The position numbers and the translations under genes were made by a program. A DNA stretch of 64,000 nt, taken from the NCBI GenBank assembly GCA_021292105.1, contig CM037870.1, positions 17,539,087 to 17,603,086 on the forward strand, given 5' to 3'. Below, one piece after another: positions 1 to 10,813 of the stretch; position 1 is the stretch's first letter, and each line of letters starts with the position of its first letter. The DNA comes from Anadara kagoshimensis. Taxonomy: Eukaryota > Mollusca > Bivalvia > Arcoida > Arcidae. The notes beneath the pieces were generated by a model. That model made no database searches. It worked only from the letters and a program-made list of their open reading frames with translations, and was not told the DNA's origin.

Positions 1-214
1 ATTTAATCTTCATGTAACTGTTTCAGAAAATGGTATAAATTATACCAAATATTTACCTAAAACCCACATTAGGAAAGTTAAAAGCTGTCTAATAATTTTT
101 GGTAAGTGAATTGTGAAAGTTAACAGCCGTGAATAAAAGCTGGGTTACAGAAGCCCAAGTAACCTTGTTGTCTTTTTTTTTTAAAAATATGTGATCATTT
201 ACAAAAATATTTAC
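1..214 (-). other. Intron of the PRDM gene
   Basis: No further zinc-finger codons are readable downstream of the donor at 214. The stretch is AT-rich and includes sequence like the dispersed ACTGTAAA..GTGAATAAAAG repeats. Confidence 0.6.
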
Positions 215-3200
215 CTGAATGTACTGGTTCATGCTTTTTAAGATTCACAATATATTTGAACCTCATATTACAGTTGGAACAAGCAAAAGGTTTTCCTCCA
301 GTTTTTTCAGCAGTTGCTGTTGTCAGACTTTCTACTTTCTCTTTCTTGTCTGCCTTCATGTCTTTCTTTTGCGGTTTTCTATCGCCTTCGTGCACCAGTT
401 TATGTCGGACCAGATTCTGTTTGTACGGAAATCTCATATGACATTTGTCACAAGCAAACTGTTTCTCATTATGGACTGGAGGGTGATCTTGGGTGTGGGT
501 TATCAAGTCTTCAACATACTCAAACAGTTTGTAACAATCATGACAACAATACAAGCCTGGCATTACGATAGATTTTGACGGTTTCTTTTCCTCTTTCGCA
601 GAGGCTGGAGGAGAGTCTTTATTTGATTTTTTCGCCAAAAATTGATCCACTTTCTTTAATGCTTTTGAATCGTTTGCATTCAATATGGCAGTGTGTTGCT
701 GGGATACGCTGATCATGCAGTTACCGATATCCATCTGACTCAAGTATCGACAGTTTATATGATTACGAAGGTAATGCCTCTTCAAGCTGAATGTGTGCCT
801 ATATATACCCGAACATATATCACATTTATACATTCGCCGTCCATTAGACACAATCGCAAATGTGGACTGGAGATCAAACTGATATTCATGTTCCTTTTCG
901 GGATAGACCCAGTTAACTTCTACCGGGTCTTCTTTGTTGCTTTCTTCACTCACAGATTTTGATTTGTCGTTTTTCTGTTCTTTCCCTTCTGTTTCATTGT
1001 TACTTTCCAATTTTTCTGTCTTAGTTTTTGCTTTACCACCTTTCTTCTCCTTTATAATCACCTTGGTAACATTCTCAACATCAGACTTTGTACTATTTGC
1101 TTTTTCTGTTTCTTCAACTTCTCGTTTTATTTCTACTTTTTCTTCCTTTTCTTTTGTTTTCTTGTTAGTTGGACTCTCTCCCTTTTCTTTCATTTGTTTT
1201 TTGGTCTGATTTGTTTTCTTGTTGGCTTGATTTTCTTCTTTTGTGTTTGTTTTCTTGCTGGTCTGAGTTTCTTCTTTTATTTTCACTTTTTTATTTTTCG
1301 TATTTTCTTCTTTCACTTTTGTTTCTTTGTCAGATTCATTATCTTCAGTTTCTTTCATTTTCTCATCAGTTTGCTTTCCACTGCCTGTTGCTTTCACATT
1401 TGATTTGTTTTTCGTTGGTTTTTTATTATTTGACACATCCTCTACAGCATCAATGTCTTTTACTTTCCCTACAGATCTTTTTCTTCTTTTAGGAAAATCA
1501 CTTAAAAATATTTCTTCATCAAACAACTTTTTCTTTTTCCTGGTCCTTTTTGGCTTTCCGTCTTCTTTTTCTTCAACTAATGATGATGTGTCAGAAAATG
1601 CTGAATCTGAAATTATAACAATGCATAGTTTGAGGACTATAATATGAAATGGAGATTATAAAATCAGCCATGTTTACATTAGAAGTGATGGTTTTTTTTC
1701 CTGATGCATGATCAAAAAGCTACTTCTTTTGCCAAATATGAATGTAAATCCCCATACTTAGAGTGTGGGGCCTCAGTGACTGACTGATCTAATAGTGTAT
1801 GCTTATGGATCACATTGCCTCTCACAGCCTAGGTTCAAATCCCAGTTGGGACAGATCATTCTCAAAACATTACATTTCAAAACCACTGCTTTTGACCTGT
1901 AAGGCAGTAGCACCACACTAGGCCATTCATAACTCTACCTAAGGGAGTCACTAGCAATCATGCATTATTAAACATCATTAAAATATTATATTTTGTCCTT
2001 AAACCCAGATCCAAGAGAGTTCTATCTAATTAGTGGCCTCAAAATGTATTTATTCTGCATCTTGTTTTCGGAACACCTGGCCTCACTTCCCTGGTGGAAG
2101 TTCACATCTAAGTTTCACAGTTTTTACTTTGCTTCCAGATTGCGATTTGGTCATGGATTAGTATGTTTGTTTTTTTATTTCTTGTTTCATCTGTTTACTT
2201 GTGTGTACTTGGTTGCTCTTGGATACATTGCTATGGATACATTTTAAGCTACTAATGAGGTTGCTCAGCATACCATGTAACACCCCATAATGTTCGAGCA
2301 ATTATTTTCAAAAGATGTGGAATTGCATTAGTTGATGATTTCCTGTAAGACCCTATTACAGATATTTGCGGCTCTAACAATTTCCAAAACATTCCACACA
2401 CATAGATCAGGTGGAATGTTAGAAACCCCATTCTTATACTGTAAACCAACTTTTATTCGGGTACTTTTAACTTTCGCATGTTTTGCAAGGACAAATTAAT
2501 CATGAAAGTTAATCAACGTGAACATGTTTTTCGAAAATTATATTATTAATACCAAATATTCAGTCATAGTCAATAACGCAAAATTTTATAGTTGTGAAAT
2601 GGTTTTGGCAAGGGAATCGCGAAATTTTATATCCGCGAATACAAGTTGTGGTAATCCACTTAAAGCTAATACAAAACCTTTACATCTGTTGTCAGACCAT
2701 TACCTTTAGAATCATTTGCAGAGTTCTTTTGTTTTCTGGATTTTCTCCTTTTCTTAAAAGGTTCAAACCAAATCAATAATTCTTCTCCTTCTTCAATGTC
2801 CTGAAAGTATAAAATCCAAAATCAACTTCAAAACAGGTTATAGCTGAAATAGTATATCATTTAAATAGTTTTCTTGAAATGGACCCTCGCCTTTTTAAGT
2901 CCAAAACTTGTGCACAATCAGAATATGAATACCATCTACTCTATCTAAAGATTGTGAAGTTAATAAATAGTTTTGAGAAAAGTGGTGGACAGAATGTTGG
3001 CAAACAGAAATGGAGCAAGTACTTTTATGTCCCCCCCCCCCACTTGATCTGTAAACAGAATACAGACAAACAAAATTCTGGAGTATTGTCTCATATCAGC
3101 CTTGGTTAGCCTGGTTGAAACAGCATGCTACTGGGATTTTACAAGTCGAAATTGGCAATATTTACACCAGAAGTGATGTCCTTGGTGTCATTAGATTTTC

Positions 3201-3806
3201 TGTGTCACAGCACCATGAACAGAGTATTGAAGTGTTAACTGAAGCAACAGGAGGAAATTTACAAGTTTTATACAGAATGCAATGGCAATTCTCCTCCCAC
3301 CCTGAATCCAAAGGCCTCAGCAGCCAAGTGATATTATTGTTAAGCATGTGCTTATGGATCACAGCCTCTCTCATCACTTAGGTTCAAATCTCACTCAAGA
3401 CAGATTCCAGTGAAGATTGATGGGTTTTTTCCAGGGCATTCCAGTTTCCCAGTTCATCCATCATTCAGTCTTGATATAAATGAAAGAATCTTGACTGGAG
3501 CATAAAATTCCATCACTACACTTCTCTAAATCTACAAAAATTTTGATTGTAATTATAATGCTATCAGTGTATGTATTTACCTTGATAACTTTGTAATATA
3601 TTTGTGTGCCTTCCTGGACAGACACTAGGTTCTGTTCTTCCAAGTACCGTGCACAGTTTACGTATCTCATCCAGTTACCTTTCTTAGGATTTGTGGCATT
3701 CACATAGTGTATAACTTCAGATGTATCCAAGTTATAAACCTGAAATAAATAAATAAACAAATAAACAAACAAAATAAATAAATAAATAAGTAAATAAATA
3801 AATGAA

Positions 3807-3851
<45 letters not shown>

Positions 3852-5339
3852 AACCAATGTACCTCAAAACCAACAAATAATTAATACCTGCCAGAAGAAC
3901 ACAAAAACTCACTTGTATCAAAAACTATATCATAATAGACTCAAACACTTCTAAAACAGTTAGGATTGATTATATTAGCCATAAAGGAACTTATGATCAA
4001 GTGGACAGAATAAAGAACAGTTGCATGCAAAAATTAAGACAAATTGGTAAATTTCCATTTCAATTAAATTTAGTCTTAGTTTTGTTCTGTCCAGGTGTTT
4101 TGTGATGTCCCAGAAAGGTCAAAGGTCATATGTGTGGCTTGTAACTGACACTGCAAACAATCAGCAGGATAAAGTACTTACTTCCCAAGCAAATCTGTAA
4201 TCCACCAGCTTCTCATTATAATTATGAACAACTTCACCAACAAAAGGACCAAATATTGTACCAACTTTCAGTGGTTTAAAACACCAAGCACCTGAATAGA
4301 CAAGAGATATTTGAAACATTCACCAGGAGTCAAAATACTATTAGCTATATTAACTGAAATAATTCAAAAGGCCATTTCAATTCACTATGAACAATAAGTA
4401 CTGTATAATGCTTATATTTCCTTATGGTTTTATTTTCGCTATATTCGTGGTCAAGTGTATTCTCGTGAAAATTAAACCACCGTGAATAGACACTGGTATT
4501 ACCAGGCCATTAATCTTGCTAGAGTCATTTTCCTTGATTCAGATAAGACGCGAAAATATGACACCGCGAATACACTAGTCATCGTCAAACCGCGAAAATT
4601 TGACACCATGAAAATAAAGCAATATACAGTATACATGTAATATCATCTTCAAATGCAGTATCCATTACAGTCCAACCTACCTTAAAAGCCACCTCTATAT
4701 ATAAAAGGCCCCCTGCTTATAAAGGCCAGTAGAATTATATTTCAATTGTTCTTTATTCATATTATTTGAACCTGTATATAAAGGCCACTTATTCTGATTC
4801 CTTCAAGTGGTCTTTCTAGGCAGGTTTGACTGTATATAAAAGGATCTTTCAAATTTACTTTTGAACTTGACAAATCTCATCAAGTGAAGAACTGCAAAAA
4901 TGAAAATATCCAGAATATTTTAGTTTAATATAATTTACTTTCCATTTCACAGGCCATCATCCCACGACACAAAAATATAAAAGTACCAGTATGTGAATAT
5001 CTTGCAATAGCATTTCTCGCAAAAAATTACTGAAATTGACACAAAAATTTCCCTGATTTACAGTAGAGGTGACCATTATAGCAAATTTTATTGTACTAGT
5101 ACATGCAACTAAAATATTGAAATATGGACAGTGTCAAAAGTAATAAAATTGTACATGTGTTATTTCAAAAAGGATGATAAATTTTTTTTTTCTTTTAAAT
5201 TCAAGTAGTGAAACAAAATCTATTAATGCAAAAAATTAATTTAAAGACAATTCTTACCAATGAGAGTTTCATCAATTTCTGATTGCCGTAACTCTATCCC
5301 GTCAGGAGGGGAGATGTGATCTGGTACGTCTTCCAACAT
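215..5339 (-). CDS. PRDM-family PR/SET-domain C2H2 zinc-finger protein, 3' partial
   Basis: Five coding exons join in phase: 5339-5258, 4291-4182, 3739-3581, 2800-2704 and 1606-215. All introns are GT-AG, and the frame stays open for about 613 codons before leaving the window after donor CAG|GTAAAT. The start is the ATG at 5339, giving MLEDVPDHISPPDGIELRQS. Residues about 10-130 form a PR/SET domain, with GAWCFKPLKVGTIFGPFVGE, NWMRYVNCARYLEEQNLV and a final EEGEELLIWF. A Lys/Glu/Thr-rich linker follows (about 165-380). Four C2H2 fingers follow at about 409-432 (C-x2-C-x12-H-x4-H), 502-524, 533-556 and 590-612 (C-x2-C-x12-H-x3-H). PRDM proteins are nuclear DNA-binding regulators, some with histone methyltransferase activity; activity here is not shown. 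The NWMRYVNCAR block resembles PRDM9-type PR domains, but no subfamily is assigned. More fingers probably lie beyond the window. Confidence 0.9.
1745..1920 (+). mobile_element. SINE family C relic (tRNA-derived head)
   Basis: GGGGCCTCAGTGACTGACTG resembles a pol III A box, and TAGGTTCAAATCCCAGTTGG at about 1830 contains a B box (GGTTCAAATCC). The same head occurs at 3310-3400 and, inverted, at 14.5 kb. It lies in intron 4 of the PRDM gene and its tail is degraded. Confidence 0.6.
2055..2260 (+). repeat. Dispersed repeat family D
   Basis: The stretch has the word order ACCTGGCCTCACTT, CCTGGTGGAAGTTC, then CATGGATTAGTATGTTTGT. The same order is found at 34890-35045, and inverted at 26305-26480. 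Family type is unknown. The final GGATTAGTATGTTTGTTTTT also occurs three times inside the 49-bp satellite. Confidence 0.6.
2435..2655. repeat. MITE-like ACTGTAAA/TTCGCG repeat
   Basis: It starts TATACTGTAAACCAACTTTT and has inverted internal words (ATTCGGGTAC against ATCCGCGAATAC). This matches the style of the 4399-4631 element. The right boundary is unclear. Confidence 0.35.
3032..3041. repeat. Poly-C tract
   Basis: Ten consecutive C bases lie in PRDM intron 3. Confidence 0.9.
3305..3535 (+). mobile_element. SINE family C, near full length
   Basis: The tRNA-like head has CCTCAGCAGCCAAGTG, then GCTTATGGATCACAGCCTCT and the B box TAGGTTCAAATC. The body has a 'ttttccagggcattccagtt' block and the tail CTTGATATAAATGAAAGAATCTTGACTGG. 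The tail matches the plus-strand copy at 13.9 kb, and the minus-strand copies at 14.3 and 16.9 kb. It lies in PRDM intron 3. Confidence 0.65.
3741..3852. repeat. (ATAA/ACAA)n tetranucleotide microsatellite at a splice acceptor
   Basis: About 110 bp of AAAT-type tetranucleotide repeats. On the minus strand it reads (TTTA)n/(TTTG)n ending TTTATTTATTTCAG|GTTTATAAC. The repeat itself supplies the pyrimidine-rich tract of the acceptor of PR-domain exon 3739-3581. Confidence 0.9.
4399..4631. mobile_element. MITE with TACTGTAT terminal inverted repeats
   Basis: The left end TACTGTATAATGCTTATA pairs with the complement of the right end, TACTGTATATTGCTTTAT. The interior is rich in TTCGCG/CGCGAA words. 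It is 233 bp long and lies in PRDM intron 1. No transposase is present. Confidence 0.65.
4666..4834. mobile_element. MITE with TACAGTCAAACCT terminal inverted repeats
   Basis: The left end TACAGTCCAACCTACCTTAA pairs with the complement of the right end, TACAGTCAAACCTGCCTAGA. The interior has repeated TATAAAGGCCAC words. It is 169 bp long. A shorter relative lies at 43861-43940 and again in the duplicated flank at about 46446-46525. Confidence 0.7.
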
Positions 5340-5398
5340 TTTGATACTCTGATGTTAACTCAGGACTTAAAACCTGGTTTATCTCAACTCTCTACATC
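5258..5398 (-). other. First coding exon of the PRDM gene with 5' UTR
   Basis: Upstream of the ATG at 5339 the minus strand reads TTTTCAG|ATGTAGAG at about 5399. This looks like a splice acceptor, so coding exon 1 probably carries about 59 bases of 5' UTR and is preceded by one or more non-coding exons. The ATG in ATGTAG right after the acceptor is followed at once by a stop. One possible upstream exon ends at the donor-like ATTATG|GTAAGTCC near 7865. Another possible promoter zone is the less AT-rich stretch near 19.2 kb. Neither can be confirmed from sequence. Confidence 0.5.
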
Positions 5399-5399
5399 T

Positions 5400-6060
5400 G
5401 AAAATACAAATACAACCACACCTTAGTTTTCAATCTAGAAGGCGACCTTATTCAATTTGTCCCAAAAAATAATTTTATCCCAAAGAAATACTGTCCGTGG
5501 GTAAATAAATCAATTTCTACCTATTTCTCATTTATACTTTATCTTTGGCTTAATACTGATCTTTTCAAATAAAATGCCTTATGTTAACATGTTGGCTCAA
5601 TTTTTGAATACATAACCCCTGTTTCCCCCACCCCCAACCCCCAACGTCTGGGCCAAGATGACCCCATTAACTACATTTCCTGATTGAACACTGCTCTAAT
5701 GATGTGATGTGCTTAGTTAACAAATGACAAATTTGAATACAAAATGAAACTTTAAAATACAGTGAAATTACAGGAGTCAAATTAACTTTTTAATCTAGAA
5801 GCTGAGCTGGCTTCTTATGGAAATTTTTCAAGTACATACATGTACATGTATGCTGTTTTTAATACCATCAATAAAACTATTGGAATTTCATATTTATTTT
5901 TTCTCTCTTTCATTTAATACTTTGTGTTTCAAGGGGCTATGTAATTCAACTCATCACAAATGGGATACTATCAAAATTCTCTCCTTGGAACAGTAAAATT
6001 TTAACCTGAATTTAGAGAGAAAAGTTTAAATACAACTCCTCATTGTCTTGAATCTTAGTA
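5400..6060. other. Non-coding DNA, nothing recognised
   Basis: AT-rich sequence with no convincing ORF. It is probably intron or upstream region of the PRDM gene. Confidence 0.6.
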
Positions 6061-6067
6061 TTTGAAA

Positions 6068-6262
6068 GGAGAGAGAGAGAGAGAGAGAGAGAGATACAAA
6101 TATATAATGTAGGTGTTATGAAAGGATAAACATGTATATCAACACCTCAATTTCAGGATTCTTAATTTGGGAAAGACAAAACAAGAGAGAGAGAGAGAGA
6201 CAGAGAGAGACAGAGACAGAGACAGACAGGCAGAGACAGAGATATAGGCACACAGACAGAGA
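6068..6262. repeat. (GA)n and (GACA)n microsatellites
   Basis: One (GA)n run lies at about 6069-6095. A second interrupted GA/GACA tract lies at about 6184-6260. Confidence 0.9.
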
Positions 6263-6589
6263 GGGCAAACGACTGTAACATATACAAATATATAATGTAC
6301 TGTTATGAAAGGATAGTGACTTTATATATATATAGCATTACACAGTACTTCTATTTAAAGTATTTAAAGTCTGTCAAGATATAAATACATATATACATAT
6401 ACTATATACCACCAGTACCATGTCTGTAAAATCAATACCTTGGTACTTATATCAGTCACAAAAGACTAACCATCACAGTTTTAATATTACAATATATACA
6501 CCTAAATAAATCATAACTCAATTACATATAGTCTCTTGTATATGAGTATGCTGAGCTTAGTGTGTGTATGTCTTGCTGATCTAAATACT

Positions 6590-6629
6590 AATATATATAT
6601 ACATGTATATATATATGCATGTGTGTGTG

Positions 6630-6674
<45 letters not shown>

Positions 6675-6799
6675 TGCAGAGATTATAAAACATTTACAAT
6701 TTCAGCAAAAACATAATGGTAATGTGTGTGTGTTGTTGCTGAGATTATAAAACATTTACAGTTTCAGCAAAAACAATACATGTAACATGTGTGTGTGTG

Positions 6800-6834
<35 letters not shown>

Positions 6835-6953
6835 GTGTTGGTTGCAGAGATTATAAAACATTTAGTTTCAGAAAAAACAATACATATAACCTGTGTGTGT
6901 GTGTGTTCCTGAGATTATAAAACATTTACAATTTCAGCAAAAACAATACATAT

Positions 6954-6987
<34 letters not shown>

Positions 6988-7055
6988 GCTGAACTTAATA
7001 CTCATGTAATATAAAACATTTACATTTTCAGCAAAAACAGTTCATATACCTGCAC
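6590..7055. repeat. Compound minisatellite: ~50-bp unit alternating with (TG)n
   Basis: Five units of GAGATTATAAAACATTTACA..TTTCAGCAAAAACA are each separated by a (TG)n tract of different length (at about 6630, 6725, 6790, 6893 and 6957). The last unit is divergent. Confidence 0.85.
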
Positions 7056-8025
7056 ATAATATACTACTATATATATAACATTAACTTTAGTCATTGTGTA
7101 CATTTACATGTGTACAGATTTAATGCATTTAATTTATAAGTACATGTACATGTACTATAATATTATGTATTGCAGTCATTGTGTACACACATGCACAAAT
7201 TTAATGCATTAATATTAGTACATGTATATATATGTGCATGTATGTTTGAAAAGACTTTTGTTAATGAATTTCTTGTTCAAGCAGGTATTTAAACTTCAAC
7301 CTGACAAAATGATATAACTGCACATAAATGCATCTATTCATACAGTATTCTACAGTTTTACATAATGCAACCATCATATTGTTTTCAATGTAATGTGTAG
7401 GTGCAATGTACATATGACGGTTACATAATTTTCTCAATTTCCATTTAATTTCATATGCATTTAATTTTGAGAAATTCTTTTCTAAGTAAAAGTACTGGCG
7501 ACCTACTTCCAAAACGACATTTATCATAGTACCCTACTTTCAAGACATTCATCATCGTTGCATTTATTAGGTGGACCGGTACCCTACCTTCTTTCAAGAA
7601 ATTCATGGACCAATACCCTACTTTCAAGACATTTATGGTTCCTTGATCAGAAATAAAGATTACTACAAGAAGGGGTTTAAATTGATTCAACCAGTTTCTG
7701 TGCTACAATAAATTTGTTATTCCTGGGAAAACTTGCAAAGGTTTCATTTTACTTGTGGAATCTCTGAATTAGTCATAATCACTGGAGAATTCATGTTTAA
7801 ATAATATGGAACCTTTTCCAAGCCTGGACAAAGTTATACGATTGCACATTCATACTAAACAGGACTTACCATAATGCCCAGCATCATAATTCAATAACTA
7901 CATGGTTCAACCTAAAGAATTGAAAAATGAGAAACTGAAAGTACAATTCTATACATGTATATAAGAGTTTGGAAAAACCATCCACATAATACATGTACCT
8001 GATTACACTGACTTCTGAATCTGAT
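7056..8025. other. Non-coding DNA with short repeats
   Basis: No gene recognised. Short direct repeats of ACCCTACTTTCAAGACATT lie at about 7530-7640. Minus-strand ORFs of up to 88 codons here show no domain-like features. Confidence 0.55.
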
Positions 8026-8172
8026 CCCAGTTTCACAATCACTCCTTTACTAAGATTTTCCTTAACTTTTATCTGGAAAATTCGAAATCTTAATAATTTT
8101 GTTAATTGTGCAAAAATTTGCTAAATTTTAGTTATGAAAAATCTTAGTTAAGGAATGATTGTGAAACCAGGG
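8026..8172. mobile_element. MITE, CCAGTTTCACAATCA family, copy 1
   Basis: The left end CCCAGTTTCACAATCACTCC pairs with the right end's complement, CCCTGGTTTCACAATCATTC. The arms continue through TAAGATTTTCCTTAACT for about 60 bp on each side, with almost no spacer. Confidence 0.75.
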
Positions 8173-8173
8173 C

Positions 8174-8384
8174 CTAGTCCTTAACTTAAATCTGGCAAAT
8201 AATTCTTTTATTGATAAAATATTTAGGAATTTAAGTTGTCATTTTGAAGATCAATCAAAGCTTATTACAGCTATAAATTCATTTTGTTGAAACTTGTTAT
8301 TTGTAGCACATAAAATGTTGCCAAATTTCATCAAATTTTAGGTAAGGAAAATCTTAATTAAAGAATGATTGTGAAACTGGACAT
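8174..8384. mobile_element. MITE, same family, copy 2 (left end missing)
   Basis: CCTTAACTTAAATCTGGCAA begins inside the left arm. The right end GAATGATTGTGAAACTGG is intact. The interior matches the 12.6-kb copy, including a 'ttgtcattttgaagatca' word. It abuts copy 1. Confidence 0.65.
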
Positions 8385-8511
8385 GTAGTTGATGATAGAA
8401 GTTAGAACGCAACTTGATCAATTTTTCATCACATAGTTGTTCAAAATGATTGGCTCTGTCTTTTTTCCGTTTTTTCTAGTCAATACAGTGGATGGTACCA
8501 ATAGAAGAACA

Positions 8512-8660
8512 TTTGCCCTGCTCTTGAATAGAGGACACTACTCTGCCCTTGAATAGAGAACACTTCCCTGCCCTTGAATAGAGAACACTTCCCTGCCCTT
8601 GAATAGAGAATACTTCCCCTGCCCTTGAATGGAGAAGAGCACTTCCTCTGCCCCTGAATG
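8512..8660. repeat. 25-bp minisatellite
   Basis: About six units of CTGCCCTTGAATAGAGAACA plus CTTCC. The outer units are divergent. Confidence 0.85.
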
Positions 8661-9145
8661 AAAGTACCAACACATCTTTATTTCAAAACAACTTTCCCCA
8701 CTGTAAATTATGACACTTATAGTAAATAGGTACAGTCTATCAATTACCTATATATATTATATATAATGAATACACAGAATAATAGGTAAATCCAATTATA
8801 CTCGATCATTTTGTGTACTGGTAATTTGTATCCTGCAGTGATGCATAAACAAATAAATAGCAGAGCATAATTATATATATCTTCAGTGAAATTCATTCAT
8901 TGTGCAAAATCAACTTAAAGCAATGTTTTCAGTGAAATTCATTCAACGTTTACATATAGTCGCAAAGTCAACTTAAAGCAATTTTGTTTTCACTAAACAA
9001 AGTAAAACATATCAATTTGCCTATAAAAACCAAAGATTTTTCAACAATCTAGATTTAATAGGTTTTTTTGTAAGTTAAATGCTTAATTTAAAATTAATCA
9101 ATTATATTGATCACTATCTCTGCAATCCCAGACACAGATCTAGGG

Positions 9146-9165
9146 AATAAAGAAGAGAGAGAGAG

Positions 9166-9214
<49 letters not shown>

Positions 9215-9330
9215 TATTTACGACTAAAGAGAGATTTCAGAGGAGAGGGGGGTTTAAAAATAACAAGAGATTTCAGAATAAAAAAGATTTCAAAGAGATA
9301 GAGAGAGATTTTTCAGAATACAGAGATTTC

Positions 9331-9380
<50 letters not shown>
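9146..9380. repeat. (GA)n microsatellite cluster
   Basis: Long (GA)n runs at about 9146-9210 and 9333-9378 flank GAGATTTCAGAATA repeats. Confidence 0.9.
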
Positions 9381-9381
<1 letters not shown>

Positions 9382-10002
9382 CAGAATAAAGAAAAGATAC
9401 CATAGACAATTAACAATTAGTATTAGATGTCACTGTTTAAACCAACTACATGTTACTACTTCAGAGTGAGACACTAAAAGAGAGACCTTTTTGTAACCAG
9501 ATATTAGATGTATTTGGGAGTAAAGAATATGACTTGATCAATATGTGTTATAGAATTCCTGAATCCAGAGACAATAATGAATATACGGATTACAAAATAA
9601 CCTTGGTTTTAGCTATTAACACCTTGATGGTACATCAAATATCTATATATATAGGCAAACAACACTGATCTGTCCGTGCGACCTTTGATTTAAATATTCA
9701 TTATGGACCAGGGAACACAGGTGTTCATTTCATCTACGTGTAATAGGAAATCTACATTGTTTATGTATTAACCATGAATCTTAACACTAGCCATGTACTG
9801 GGTACTGGCCCCATCTATATGAATATTCCTAATAAAAGGTCAAGCAGACAAGCCAATTTTATTTACCTATATATATATATATATATATATATACAGTCAG
9901 AGCAAACATGACACATATTTACATCTACATATTATGTATCATCTATTGGGCTCTAGTCTCTACCTTATACATTTATAAAACAGTATTTTGGTTACATCTT
10001 AC
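9381..10002. other. Non-coding DNA with a (TA)n tract
   Basis: No gene recognised. A (TA)n run lies at about 9869-9893. Confidence 0.6.
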
Positions 10003-10005
10003 ACA

Positions 10006-10052
<47 letters not shown>

Positions 10053-10395
10053 AGATAACTATACTACATATCTAGTGGCATATTAATTCAAAAACAGGTT
10101 GATACAATGTATATGACAGAAACTTTCTCTTCTTTTTTTATGCCCCTTATGCAACATTGGTATTCCCCTCTCTCTCTCATCACTAGGTAACTATATAATA
10201 ATTAGTGGCATATTAATTCAAAAACTGGTTTATACAATGTATATGAAATAAACATGAACTTTCTCCTCTTGTTACATAAACCCTACTATTTTATCCACCT
10301 TATGCAACATTGGTATTCCTCTCTCTCTTTTATCCACCTTATGCAACATTGGTATTCCCCTCTCTCTCTCTGTCTCTCTCTTTGTGTGTGTGTGG
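10003..10395. repeat. (TC)n tracts with three copies of a ~40-bp unit
   Basis: A (TC)n tract lies at about 10007-10048. CCTTATGCAACATTGGTATTCC followed by a short (TC)n occurs at about 10145, 10299 and 10337. Confidence 0.8.
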
Positions 10396-10435
10396 ATGTT
10401 AAAAAGCCACAGATTTTATTTCACAAACAATATAC

Positions 10436-10800
10436 CGTACCAAGTTGAGGTGAGTTAAGTTGAATTGAGAAATGGTGTTTAATGTCCCAGTCAAGAATAT
10501 TTCACTTATATTGAGACCTCGCCAGCTATAGGTGAAAGTGCAGAAATTTTGCCTGTGCATTGCACTGATGGCATTATACAGCAGGGTTCTCTAGCATGCC
10601 AAACCCACCATGACACAGAACCCGTTTATTTGAAGTTCCCATCTAAAAGAAACTGTGTCTTTCATTTCTTAATGCCAAGTGCTTGGCGAAAGAACAGTCA
10701 CTACCCATTTTCAAGTCTTGGGTCAGACCCAGCCAGTGTTCGAGCCAACAACCTCCTACTTAAAGAGCGAGCACTCTACCAACTGAGCTACTGCAGTGGT
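10436..10800 (-). mobile_element. SINE family A, full length with 13-bp TSD
   Basis: On the minus strand the head reads GTAGCTCAGTTGGTAGAG (A box) and GGCTCGAACACTGG (B box). A GACCCAAGACTTG / AGTGACTGTTCTTTCGCCAA body and a CTATAGCTGGCGAGGT..AACACCATTTCTCAA tail follow. The direct repeat ACAAACAATATAC flanks it exactly at 10423-10435 and 10801-10813. It is a non-autonomous, tRNA-derived retroposon. Relatives lie at 14.9, 27.2, 54.7 and 58.1 kb. Confidence 0.85.
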
Positions 10801-10813
10801 ACAAACAATATAC

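Noticed and set aside
1169-1492. Plus-strand ORFs rich in Phe/Ser/Leu opposite the PRDM linker
   Set aside because: They are antisense shadows of the Lys/Glu-rich coding exon.
7862-7890. Non-coding 5' exon of the PRDM gene ending at GTAAGTCC
   Set aside because: A donor-like site exists, but there is no other evidence, and many such sites occur by chance.
8476-8673. Minus-strand 65-codon ORF with repeated peptide
   Set aside because: It is the translation of the 25-bp minisatellite.
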